Part shown: positions 56,621-64,000 of the stretch, piece by piece
Position numbering within the stretch: position 1 is the stretch's first letter
How the letters are laid out: each line of letters begins with the position of its first letter
DNA from: Nonomuraea polychroma
GTDB lineage: Bacteria; Actinomycetota; Actinomycetes; Streptosporangiales; Streptosporangiaceae
Assembly: GCF_004011505.1 (NCBI RefSeq)
Contig: NZ_SAUN01000001.1
Span: 10,257,501 to 10,321,500 of the forward strand
Reading direction: 5' to 3'
Length of the DNA: 64,000 bases
Position numbers and translations under genes: made by a program
Notes under the pieces: model-generated
What the model saw: the letters and a program-made list of their open reading frames with translations, nothing else
The model's database searches: none
Told to the model about the DNA's origin: nothing

Positions 56621-57622
56621 GTGATCTCAGCGAAATAGTTCGGACGATTGGGATTTCTTGGACGTCGTTGCCGACGTTCCGGGCCTTTCGGGAGGAGTCG
56701 CCGAAGGCCGGAAACAGGCGTGGAGCCCCCGGTAAAAGAGCTCTCACCACAAGACGCTCAACCGGCCGGAAGGCTCCACGTGATTGCTCATCGTGCCACG
56801 CTCGACGTCTCCCGCGCACTCGTTCAGTACGTCGCCCGCCTCCTGCACGAAGAACGCCGCCTGCGTGGCACCCCGAAAGGCAGCCGGGTCTTGAGCCCGT
56901 TCCGGCAGGCGGTCATGGTGGTGCGCTGGTTCCGCGGTGAGCATGACGTTCCCAAGCTCGGCCGTGATCATCGCGTCTCCCGGGCCACCGCCTACCGCTA
57001 CATCCACGAGGGAATCGAGGTTCTCGCAGCTCAAGCGCCGGATCTGTCCCAAGCCATCGAGCGCGCACACGCTGAGGGGCTGGCATACGTGATACTCGAT
57101 GGCACCCTGATCTCCATCGACCGCTGCGCCGAGCAGACCGTCAGCGTCAAGGGCGAACCCATCGACGCCTGGTACTCAGGCAAGGCCCACCAGCACGCCG
57201 GCAACCTGCAAGCGCTCTCGGCACCGGACGGGCTGCCGTTGTGGATCGCCGAGGTCGAACCCGGCTCCGTCCACGACCTCACCGCCGCCCGCGCTCACGT
57301 CCTGGGTGCGCTGTACGTCGCAGCCGCACGCGGCCTGCCGACCCTCGCCGACAGCGGCTACGACGGCGCGGGAATCGGCATCCACACGCCGATCAAACAG
57401 CTCGAAGGCAACCAGATCCTCAGCCCGGACAACCGCACCTACAACCGGCTTCTACGAGCCCTACGCTGTCTCGGCGAGCGTGGATTCGCCCTGCTCAAAG
57501 GCCGCTGGCGGACTCTCCAGCACATCACCGTGAGCCCGAGCAGAATCGGCGACATCGCCCGCGCGGCGCTTGTTCTCACCCACTTCGAGCACGATTACCT
57601 ACCGGCAATTCGCTGAGATCAC
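56621..57622 (+). mobile_element. IS5-type insertion sequence, about 1.0 kb
   Basis: A perfect 14-bp inverted repeat, GTGATCTCAGCGAA (56621-56634) and TTCGCTGAGATCAC (57609-57622), bounds a single transposase gene. CAGT lies on both sides within a few bases (56614-56617 and 57625-57628) and may mark the target. It adjoins the right end of the IS21 element. Confidence 0.85.
56780..57616 (+). CDS. IS5-family (DDE_Tnp_4-like) transposase
   Basis: 278 residues from GTG at 56780. The N-terminal HTH segment is FRQAVMVVRWFRGEHDVPKLGRDHRVSRATAYRYIHEGI. The DDE core has AYVILDGTLISIDR (D), LPTLADSGYDGAGIGIHTPIK (D) and LGERGFALLKGRWRTL (E region). The gene runs into the right inverted repeat. It looks complete. 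Confidence 0.9.
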   Translation: MIAHRATLDVSRALVQYVARLLHEERRLRGTPKGSRVLSPFRQAVMVVRWFRGEHDVPKLGRDHRVSRATAYRYIHEGIEVLAAQAPDLSQAIERAHAEGLAYVILDGTLISIDRCAEQTVSVKGEPIDAWYSGKAHQHAGNLQALSAPDGLPLWIAEVEPGSVHDLTAARAHVLGALYVAAARGLPTLADSGYDGAGIGIHTPIKQLEGNQILSPDNRTYNRLLRALRCLGERGFALLKGRWRTLQHITVSPSRIGDIARAALVLTHFEHDYLPAIR

Positions 57623-57974
57623 ATCAGTACGAGGGGCGAGTTGAACCGTGCGCCTATCTGTTGACCAGGGAAAACACTGGCTGAATCTGGATTGATCTAC
57701 ACGGCGCGCTGCCGGTTCGAGAACTGGCCGACATCCGCCGGAAGTGACTGATGGCTTATCTGAAATGACAGAGTGTGAAATTCCATTGCGAGACCCTGTG
57801 AGATCGCGTAGATGGCTCCTGTTAGAGACATGCGGACACGCCGAGGAGCACAGCGATGCATCTTCAACGCCAGTCCCATCGTCGGTCCTGAAATTGCCTC
57901 TGGTATAGCTGGAACCTCAGTTGGTCATCGGAACGTTTGACTGAGCAATAAGTGATCGTGAGAGGAGCCCCGGC
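57623..57974. other. Gap right of the IS5 element, no gene seen
   Basis: About 350 bp of lower GC than the surroundings with no frame of good bias. It may hold the promoter of the gene at 57975. Confidence 0.4.
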
Positions 57975-58793
57975 GTGTCGACACCCCCCGGAGATCAGTC
58001 GTCGCAGCCGGAAGAGCCCGTACTGCGGGGAGGTGACAGCGAGCAATTTCCTGAGACCTGGACAGAGCCTACGACATATCCCGTCGGCCGTAGACGGCTT
58101 CGCCCTCCAGGGATCACGCTCATCGTAGTTGGGATTGCCGTTCTGGTCGCAGGATCTCTGCTCGCCGTCAGCGCCGTGATTCGCCAAGTCACGCGCCCCG
58201 TTGTCTCGGCTGAGATGCCGGACCGGTCCGGCATACCCAAGAACACCAAACCCGGCGACTGCCTAAAGGCTGGCAAGAATACAGAGCACGAGATTGTCGC
58301 CTGTACAGACCCAGATGCGATCCAGAGGATCACACATGTCTTCACCGACATGACCATGGCCGCCTTTAACGCCAGAATGTCCAACGGCGGCGACATCTGC
58401 CCCGAGGGCGAGAGGACTACCGCCTACTCAGAAGGGGATGACAATGCCAAGGCGACCGTCTACTGCCTAGCATGGGCCGCTACCGCGGTAGCAAGTCAGC
58501 ACGCCAAAGCGGAAGCCGACGACGTTAGTTCCCCAGCAGTCGACTTCTACCAAACCGCTAAAGTCAACGACTGCGTTACCGGCGACACCTACACGGACTA
58601 CAAGGTGGTCCCGTGTGCTGACGCAACTGCTGCATGGAAGATCACTAAGAAGACCGTCGCAACCCGTGCAGAGTTGGATTCCGAGTCGCCGGACAACAGT
58701 CGATGCGCCCAGAATGAGGTCATGGTTAGCCACTGGAGCAGCGAACACTCAGAGGCGCAAGCCGACGTGTTTTGTCTAGTCCGCACACGATGA
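57975..58793 (+). CDS. LppU-like single-pass membrane protein
   Basis: 272 residues from GTG at 57975. A Pro/Glu-rich cytoplasmic N-terminus (1-45), one membrane helix (ITLIVVGIAVLVAGSLLAVSAVI, about 46-69), then two outside modules with paired Cys: PGDCLKAGKNTEHEIVACTDPDA and VNDCVTGDTYTDYKVVPCADATA, each ending in a Cys-containing strand (VYCLAWA, VFCLVRT). This resembles LppU/SCO3897-type modules of actinomycetes. Function unknown. GC content is lower than in the first half of the window. Confidence 0.7.
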   Translation: MSTPPGDQSSQPEEPVLRGGDSEQFPETWTEPTTYPVGRRRLRPPGITLIVVGIAVLVAGSLLAVSAVIRQVTRPVVSAEMPDRSGIPKNTKPGDCLKAGKNTEHEIVACTDPDAIQRITHVFTDMTMAAFNARMSNGGDICPEGERTTAYSEGDDNAKATVYCLAWAATAVASQHAKAEADDVSSPAVDFYQTAKVNDCVTGDTYTDYKVVPCADATAAWKITKKTVATRAELDSESPDNSRCAQNEVMVSHWSSEHSEAQADVFCLVRTR

Positions 58794-58837
58794 CCTCTTC
58801 AGCGGACATGAAGCGCGGACGACCTGGCTTTTCAGTC

Positions 58838-59004
58838 TGAGAGCGGGTGACGGGAATCGAATCCGCGCTGTCAGCTTGGGAACCGGCTACTGATCTTGCC
58901 GTAATGAGCTGCGAAGATAGGGGTGCAGGTCAGAGCGGTCGGTTGACCTTGAGCGTCCGTCAGTGACCGCGGTTCCCCGCCTGTTCTGGCACGGATCCGG
59001 CACG
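58838..59004 (-). repeat. att unit D (167 bp)
   Basis: Core 58838-58883 with one change in the T arm (AATCCG for AACCCG). Then CTACTGATCTTGCCG as in unit C, AATGAGCTGCGAAG, and TGGCACG/CGGCACG 11 bp apart at 58985-59004. Same total length as unit E. Confidence 0.72.
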
Positions 59005-59031
59005 ACGATCAAGTCTGCGGCTGACACCGCC

Positions 59032-60218
59032 TCAGTTATCTGAGGAGTTGACGATGGCGGCCAGGAGCTGACGGTCATAGGGAAGTCTTACTAGGGTGAA
59101 CAGCTTGTCCGGGGTCCAGAACGTCTCCAGAGGCCCGGGGCGCCAGATCTCGTTGTTGTCGAGAAGGGCTTGAAGGTAAGCGCGTTGGGCTTCGTTCAGA
59201 GGGCTGTTCGCGGAGAATCGCTGAGGTGGTGGGAAGGCTGCTTCCAATAGCAAGCCCCAGTCTGGATATCCAGTGGAATGGCCCGCTCTGGCTGCCACCG
59301 CCAGCGCTGTCGGCAGTAGTTCGGCAAAGTCCGGCACGCGCCGTACGGCCTCACTGATCAGGCGGCTTGGAGAGTGGTCGTCGGTGCCCAGTAGCAGCAG
59401 ATGCGGATCGGGATACCAATCGGCGAACTGGTCCGGATCGGCAATCGCGTCGAGGATGACTCGTGTCCCGTCCGGGTCGTCCGCGAGGTTGGATGCGGAG
59501 GCCGCCAGGAGCCGGATGCGCGGGTCTTGGTCGAAGAGAAAGTCTCTGTTTACGGCACCGATCTGGTCGAGTTCGACGAGCGTCTTGGCCTTCTCGTAGG
59601 AGGTGTCGGCATTGCGTGCGCGGCTCTCGATCAGGGTGATGATCTCAGTCCGTCGGCTCGCAACCGTTGGCACCTGGCATAGCAGCGCTGCCGTGGTCGT
59701 GGCGGCCACCCGAGTGTGGAGATCGTGGTCCGTCAAGCACTGGAGGACGGGATCCACCAGGGCGGGTGAGGCAGCTCGACACTGAATGATGGCCTCATAG
59801 CCCTCAGTATCCGGTTCCTCATTTCGCGCACTGGAAGCACCGCTCTTGCGAGGAGTGCAGTATGCCTCCCAAAGCTCACTCTCCGTCCTGTCAGGCTCGG
59901 TACCCTCGGCTACCACGGCGAGAAAGCTGAGAAGATACGCGCGCACGGGCTCCGGCTGCCACCCGTTGACCGAGATCGACTGATCGAACTGCGGATTTGC
60001 GAGTAGGTCGGCGACCACGAGGGCTGCGGGGGCTGTGGCGGAGTAGACGGAGCTTTGGTGGGTGACCGATCCGTAGAGGTGCTCAACCGTCTCGACCCAC
60101 GCGGTGTCGTCATCGTCCGATAGGCGCTGGAGATGACCCAGTGAATCCGTAGCTGCCCGTAGGCATGCGACAAGCGTGACCAGTCGTGCGCGTGCAGAGC
60201 ATCCCATCCCAAAAGCAT
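59032..60218 (-). pseudogene. HEAT-like repeat protein, frameshifted near its start
   Basis: The main frame (about 380 residues) has repeated helices: SPALVDPVLQCLTDHDLHTRVAATTTAALL, KAKTLVELDQIGAV, DPRIRLLAASASNLADDPDGTRVILDAIAD. ATG at 60218 in a second frame reads MLLGWDALHAHDWSRLSHAYG, which is the expected start of this family. It would join the main frame at ATDSLGHLQRL if one base were added near 60154-60158. So the gene looks recently broken by one deleted base, or the base is missing by error. HEAT-like proteins of this sort often stand in toxin-immunity or defence loci. Confidence 0.62.
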
Positions 60219-60303
60219 CCCGACATTCTGCCGCAAGGGACGCAGGACCAGGCTGGGAAGCCAGGAGACAGGGCGGAAAGGCCTCTAATCCGGACCTTCA
60301 TAC

Positions 60304-60470
60304 TGAGAGCGGGTGACGGGAATCGAACCCGCGCTGTCAGCTTGGGAACTCTTTCAAGATCACGTGGGCTGAGCTGGGGAAACGCCGACCTGGGCGTATG
60401 CCGGTCGAGTGACCGTGAGTCCCCGTGACTCCCCACTGATCGCTCTGCGAACGGGCACGCAACGGGCACG
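60304..60470 (-). repeat. att unit E (167 bp)
   Basis: Core 60304-60349, identical to that of unit C. Then GGGCTGAGCTGGGGAAACG, TCGAGTGACCGTGAG, and ACGGGCACGCAACGGGCACG at 60451-60470. Total length equals unit D. Confidence 0.75.
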
Positions 60471-60652
60471 CAACCGGCGTGCCGCAGTCGGGCCTGGGAT
60501 CCCAATCGCCATGTGGTCGGAGCATGAGATACAGCGCGAACAGTCCTGCCCTTAAGGTGCTGGCTTATGTGGGCTTGCCTCAACTCGACCCTCAACGGAA
60601 TGATCAGGCTGCCTCTGCAGTCACGTGATCCCCTGAGACCAAGGACTCCCTC

Positions 60653-61141
60653 ATGACCATGTCGTCCCATGCCTGCCCACGCCGAAGGCGGGCATGCTTA
60701 GTGCGTATAAATTCCGCAATTCTTCTTACCACTTCCCTGCTCATGTCGGGGTGCGGATATACGACATGGCAGGTTGATCCGGCGGTCCTCGATGAAGTGC
60801 GCAGCATCGGAAGAGTAATAGGTGAGTCGACCTCTGATGGAATCTGGGAAGATACGAACGATATCATCACTACGTTTGTGATCGATGTCGGCGGCAAGAG
60901 TGGTCCTGAGTCCGTCGACAAGACTGTCGACCTTTTGGGTAAGCGCGGCTGGAAGATATTGCGTGAGAACCGACCAACATCGACAACAATGGAGTCACCC
61001 ACGTGGGAAAATGATCACCTGGTTGTGCGTCCGTTTCACCCTGCCGAAATCGAGAATGAACCGAGTATCCAAGGGATGATCAAAGAGAAGGCGCCCAAGC
61101 CTGAAGCCCTTGTGGTTGTGTGGGCATGGGAGGGTGCCTAA
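60653..61141 (+). CDS. Small lipoprotein, cargo of att unit E
   Basis: 162 residues from ATG at 60653, or about 146 from GTG at 60701, which gives a more usual signal (VRINSAILLTTSLLMSGC). The lipobox Cys is followed by about 125 residues with ITTFVIDVGGKSGPESVDKTVDLLGKRGWKI, a strand-helix unit, and ALVVVWAW at the end. The function is unknown. Codon use is clearly less GC-rich than in chromosomal genes of the window, a sign of transfer. Confidence 0.68.
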   Translation: MTMSSHACPRRRRACLVRINSAILLTTSLLMSGCGYTTWQVDPAVLDEVRSIGRVIGESTSDGIWEDTNDIITTFVIDVGGKSGPESVDKTVDLLGKRGWKILRENRPTSTTMESPTWENDHLVVRPFHPAEIENEPSIQGMIKEKAPKPEALVVVWAWEGA

Positions 61142-61279
61142 AAAGGCTCGGTTCCGCACCGTCAGCTTGGGAATTGCACGGATCCTGGCTCGTAGGGGGC
61201 GTTGACCTGCGGCTGAGATTGGTCGTGAGTGACCGTGATTGACCCCTCGTTACCGCTCTTAATGGCACGCTATGGCACG
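61129..61279 (-). repeat. att unit F, degenerate (151 bp)
   Basis: Only GTCAGCTTGGGAA (61161-61173) of the core remains, and the acceptor part is lost. The rest keeps GTGAGTGACCGTGATTGACC and TTAATGGCACGCTATGGCACG at 61259-61279, at the same distance from the core as in units A and B. It overlaps the last codons of the lipoprotein gene. Confidence 0.6.
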
Positions 61280-61327
61280 ACGATCATGCGCTAGGACGGG
61301 CTCTGTAGACAGCTCTGAGTCGCAGCA

Positions 61328-61699
61328 TCACGTTCGAAGCCGATCCTCCTGAGGGTCATAGCAGTTCAGCCCCAGTTGGGCCGCGACCTGGACCGCGTAC
61401 GCCGAGGCCTCCTCTGCCCGGCGGTACCCCATAGGAAAGTAGATGTACGGCCCTGCTGCCTCTCCAATCAGTGGAGACGTGGACCAGGGGATGTCTTCGT
61501 ACTCGTCGTCATCCTCATCTACGTCGTCCAGATCCGGCCAGCGCTGCAAGAGCTGCTCAACGAACTTTGCGATCAAGGGAGTCGGCGGGATTTCAACGTC
61601 GGTGTCGATGTACTGCTCGTACAGGGCGCTGTGCGTCTCCCCAGCTTCTTGATCGCTAGACGGGCGCTCGCCCTCCCAGACCGCAAGGTCGTAGCTCAT
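61328..61699 (-). CDS. Conserved hypothetical acidic protein
   Basis: 123 residues from ATG at 61699. It starts MSYDLAVWEGERPSSDQEA and contains PPTPLIAKFVEQLLQRWPDL, a run of acidic residues (DDVDEDDDEYED), PWSTSPLIGEAAGPYIYFPMGYRRAEEASAYAVQVAAQLGL. I recall this pattern from actinobacterial hypotheticals that often occur in multiple copies. The function is unknown; size and acidity would suit an immunity protein, which is inference. Confidence 0.68.
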   Translation of the reverse strand: MSYDLAVWEGERPSSDQEAGETHSALYEQYIDTDVEIPPTPLIAKFVEQLLQRWPDLDDVDEDDDEYEDIPWSTSPLIGEAAGPYIYFPMGYRRAEEASAYAVQVAAQLGLNCYDPQEDRLRT

Positions 61700-62118
61700 G
61701 GACAGATGATGCCACTTTCTAGACGACGCACAAGATCGTCACCAAGACCGTGGTTCCCTCATCGGCAGGAGCGGACGTGGCCTCATGCAGAGTACGGACG
61801 TGGGTATGCGTGAGGAAGTACGGGCAGCCGGCCGCTATCCGGTGAGCCGGTGCTGAGGAACGAAGCACCGGATCGTCGATCGCCCCCAACCAGCAACGGA
61901 GGCCAGCCCACACGTGGCGATCGTAGGGCTGCATCTGTGCGGCGGCGCGGCAATCCAGGTCGGTGTGTTCGGCTAGTACGGCGAGGCCGGCGTGCGGTGC
62001 CCGGCCCGGTGTCCCGCCGCCGTCCGGGACCGGCCCCCAGGCCGCACGCCCGGACGGCGGGCGGGCGGAGGGCCGGGGTACGGCGGCGCGCCGCGCCGCC
62101 GCTTGATACCTACAAGAG
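61700..62118. other. Gap with strong hairpins downstream of the phosphatase gene
   Basis: No convincing gene. Two GC-rich dyads lie near the end of the phosphatase gene: GGCGGCG (62082-62088) with CGCCGCC (62094-62100), and CCGCCGTCCGGG (62017-62028) with CCCGGACGGCGG (62049-62060). They would terminate the minus-strand operon. Confidence 0.5.
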
Positions 62119-62943
62119 CTATTCGGCAGTGCGCTCGCTGTATTTCGCCGCCTTGCGGGCTTCTGTGATGAGTTCGACAAGGTCGGCAACGAGCTTCGGA
62201 CTTGCGGCGATGGTCGCGTGGGCTGTCATGCTGTGTGGGCTGCCGTCGATGTCGACGACTGCGGCTCCGGCTTCGCGAGCGATGACGACGCCGGCGGCGG
62301 TGTCCCATGGGTTGTTGCTGAGCATGATGTTGGCGTCGATCCTGCCGTCCGCTACCCAGGCCAGATCAATTGCGGCTGAGCCGAACATCCGTATGCGCTG
62401 AACGCGTGCGGCAAGTTCATGCGTCAGGGCGAAGCGGGGCCGGTTACGTTCGTGGGCGTTCTCGCCCACCGCATAGTCGCCGAGGGCCACGATGGCGGAC
62501 TCCAAGTCTCGGGCGTCACTTGCCCGGATGGTGGAGCCGTTGGCTTGGGCGCCTGCTCCTTCTGCTGCGGTGTAGCGGATGCCGAGGATCGGCAGCTCGA
62601 TGACTCCGAGGGTGGGCATGTCCTTGTCGACCAAGCCGAGAGAGACGCCGCAGAGCGGGATGCCGTGCAGGAAGTTGGCCGTCCCGTCTACCGGGTCGAG
62701 TGCCCACATCAGGCCGTCACCGGTACTGCTCACACCTTCCTCTTCGCCGAGGAAGCCGATCTCGGGTGTTTCCCGGGAAAGGAATTCGCGTACGGCGTGT
62801 TCTACGGCGTAGTCGACCTCGGTCGCCATATCGCGGTCGCCCTTGGCGGTGACGACGCCGGGAGCCTTCGATCTGATGATTTCGCTGGCTATCGAAGCGG
62901 CGTGTTCGGCGATGGGGAGGAGGGTTCGGGCGTCGATGGTCAT
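62119..62943 (-). CDS. Inositol-monophosphatase-family phosphatase
   Basis: 274 residues. Metal and catalytic motifs are complete: GDRDMATEVDYAVEHAVREFL, IGFLGEEEG (GEE), WALDPVDGTANFLHGIP (DPxDGT), MFGSAAIDLAWVADGRID and NNPWDTAAGVVIAREAGA (WD). It would hydrolyse inositol phosphate, fructose bisphosphate, histidinol phosphate or PAP. The ATG at 62943 overlaps the stop of the DUF5919 regulator gene, so both are made together. Confidence 0.92.
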   Translation of the reverse strand: MTIDARTLLPIAEHAASIASEIIRSKAPGVVTAKGDRDMATEVDYAVEHAVREFLSRETPEIGFLGEEEGVSSTGDGLMWALDPVDGTANFLHGIPLCGVSLGLVDKDMPTLGVIELPILGIRYTAAEGAGAQANGSTIRASDARDLESAIVALGDYAVGENAHERNRPRFALTHELAARVQRIRMFGSAAIDLAWVADGRIDANIMLSNNPWDTAAGVVIAREAGAAVVDIDGSPHSMTAHATIAASPKLVADLVELITEARKAAKYSERTAE

Positions 62944-63812
62944 ACGGGTTTGCTCCGCTCCCACATCTCGGTGAACACCTGGTCGAAGACGGGAAACAGG
63001 CCTTCGGCGGCGGTGTTGTCTCTGATCACGAACGTTGGGGAGTCGACTCCGCGGGCTTGTGGCAGGTAGGGCTGCATCACGCAGAGTGCCCGGTCCACGA
63101 TGAGGAGGTTGAACCGGATCGTCTCGTCGTAGACGTGCAGTTCGAGGCGTTGAGCGGATGCGGTGTCGAGCCGGGCGCGGAGCCTGGTCAACATGGTGAT
63201 GTTGAGCGCCGTGAGTGTGGTCAGCGTGCTGTCGGTGTAGCCCTCTTCTGCTTCGCGGGCGCGGATCGCTTGGCCCTTCGGGTCGAGGAAGAGACACCGG
63301 ATCCGGGTGCCTGAGTCCAGCAGGCGCCTGAGCTGGTGATCGGGGTAGCCGTGGCAAAGCACGTTGAGCGACAAGCCTGCCGCGTTGATCTCCTTCGCGC
63401 TGTCGAACAGAGTCGATGCGGGATAGGCGGATGAGAAAGCGGCTCGGCTGCTGAAGACGGCGGTTACGTCGGCCATCTGCGGCATGGCGCAGACTTGGGT
63501 CTCGGGGCCGGCACTTCTGGCGGTTTCTGGCTCTGTCCTCGGCGTGGGCACTTCGACGGCGTTCGTGGAGAACAGTTCGTGGGCCGACCTGCCCGGGAAC
63601 ATCGCCTCCAAGACGCGACAGTGGCCGGAGTACGGCAGGCCCTTGAGCTCGCCGGACAGCCAGCGATGGAGCTGAGCACGGCTCGGCCAACCGCCCTGCA
63701 ACGACGGGTCGACCTTCTTGGCCGCCTTGTCGTACTCCTTACAGAACGTGCTGTAGGTCTGCCAGTGGCGTTGCGTCAGCAGGACCTTCAACAGGATCGG
63801 CTGGTCAGTCAT
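62940..63812 (-). CDS. DUF5919-domain regulator
   Basis: About 290 residues from ATG at 63812 (an in-frame ATG lies at 63839). The N-terminal third (VLLTQRHWQTYSTFCKEYDKAAKKVDPSLQG, SRAQLHRWLSGELKGLPYSGHCRVLEAMFPG) looks like a helix-turn-helix DNA-binding region of an actinomycete-specific type. The rest (FSSAYPASTLFDSAKEINAAGLSLNVLCHGYPDHQLRRLLDSGTRIRCLFLDPKGQAIRAREAEEG, VYDETIRFNLLIVD) is a DUF5919 domain, related in plan to PLD-like or ligand-sensing folds. It probably senses a small molecule and controls its own operon. Coupled by ATGA to the phosphatase gene. Confidence 0.75.
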   Translation of the reverse strand: MTDQPILLKVLLTQRHWQTYSTFCKEYDKAAKKVDPSLQGGWPSRAQLHRWLSGELKGLPYSGHCRVLEAMFPGRSAHELFSTNAVEVPTPRTEPETARSAGPETQVCAMPQMADVTAVFSSRAAFSSAYPASTLFDSAKEINAAGLSLNVLCHGYPDHQLRRLLDSGTRIRCLFLDPKGQAIRAREAEEGYTDSTLTTLTALNITMLTRLRARLDTASAQRLELHVYDETIRFNLLIVDRALCVMQPYLPQARGVDSPTFVIRDNTAAEGLFPVFDQVFTEMWERSKPV

Positions 63813-63857
63813 GATCCGCGCCTCGGGCTGGGGTGCCATATTGGGCCCAGGTTAGCG

Positions 63858-63905
63858 ACAGAGACGAGCGCGGACGAGACAAGGAGGAGACGAACAGAGA
63901 CGAGC
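63858..63905 (-). promoter_or_regulatory. 12-bp direct repeat upstream of the DUF5919 operon
   Basis: ACAGAGACGAGC occurs at 63858-63869 and again at 63894-63905, 36 bp apart, with further GACGA-type elements between (63871-63876, 63889-63893). The spacing and position 45-95 bp before the start suit an operator for the regulator itself. The rest of the gap to 64000 shows nothing. Confidence 0.5.
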
Positions 63906-64000
63906 CGATCACAGACGGTACTCGCGGGCGATCGAGACGTGACAGGTCCCCGGGCAATCCTCGTTGCATGACTGCGCGATGTGACTCCTGCTCGGGGCGG

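Noticed and set aside
46759-60349. Five complete tRNA-Gly genes at the repeated cores
   Set aside because: Only the anticodon loop, T arm and acceptor 3' strand are present; no 5' GCGGGTG acceptor strand or D arm pairs with them, so these are not functional tRNAs.
46759-61279. CRISPR array or integron attC sites
   Set aside because: The spacing is 0.8-4.9 kb with genes between, and no short regular repeats or IntI gene were seen. The repeated unit is a tRNA end with arm motifs.
62119-63690. A 523-residue phosphatase with a long N-terminal extension
   Set aside because: The extension is the DUF5919 gene read in another frame. The phosphatase homology starts at the ATG at 62943, which overlaps the regulator stop.

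Overview
The window is a chromosomal segment of a high-GC actinomycete. The evidence is strong GC bias at third codon positions, many GTG starts, ATGA or GTGA stop/start overlaps inside operons, a protein with the mycothiol-dependent maleylpyruvate isomerase fold, and several families found mainly in actinomycetes (DUF6247, DUF5919, LppU-like). A Streptosporangiaceae member such as Nonomuraea would fit, but that is inference. All family calls rest on recognising motifs in the translated sequence; no search was run.

Positions 1 to about 38400 are ordinary chromosome with dense single genes and short operons: an ECF sigma factor with a coupled membrane protein, lipB, a VapBC pair whose toxin is frameshifted, an APC permease, a PfpI-family protein, a copper chaperone behind a CsoR-like palindrome, and a complete class C group II intron (about 5542-7456) sitting directly behind the copper chaperone terminator. 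A five-gene peptide-type ABC operon (8073-13786) follows, coupled by 4-base overlaps throughout. After it come a deaminase, an ABM-domain membrane protein, a NarL-type two-component pair, a PAF-acetylhydrolase-like enzyme, an NmrA-like protein, a Gdx/SMR exporter with azoreductase under a divergent TetR, a second-type PRPP synthetase, an alkyl sulfatase, a histidine kinase reduced to its sensor half, NCS1 and MFS transporters, an orphan histidine kinase, an S66 peptidase, nadE and an erythromycin-esterase-like gene.

Positions 38400-46300 are more disturbed. Gene fragments occur (the N-terminus of an inositol-monophosphatase-like protein, here; a GNAT C-terminus lies at 34.9 kb). A secreted polysaccharide-lyase-like protein and a frameshifted LamG protein point away from each other and share a nearly identical 346-bp segment encoding FG-GAP/VCBS repeats.

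Positions 46759-61279 are the most unusual part. The last 46 bp of a tRNA-Gly(CCC)-like gene (minus-strand sense) occur five times in direct orientation, with a sixth degenerate copy. Each copy is followed at a fixed distance by paired NGGCMCG motifs that look like integrase arm sites. The units fall into length classes (151, 151, 135, 167, 167, 151 bp). No integrase gene and no intact tRNA is visible. Between the units lie one to four small cargo genes: hypotheticals, a DUF6247 antitoxin with a wrecked ParE-like toxin, two paralogous propeller lipoproteins, an LppU-like membrane protein, a HEAT-like protein and a small lipoprotein. IS3, IS21 and IS5-type insertion sequences interrupt the array. 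This looks like an array of integrase-less, att-bounded cassettes accreted at a tRNA gene. The window ends with a coupled DUF5919 regulator/inositol monophosphatase operon preceded by a 12-bp direct repeat.
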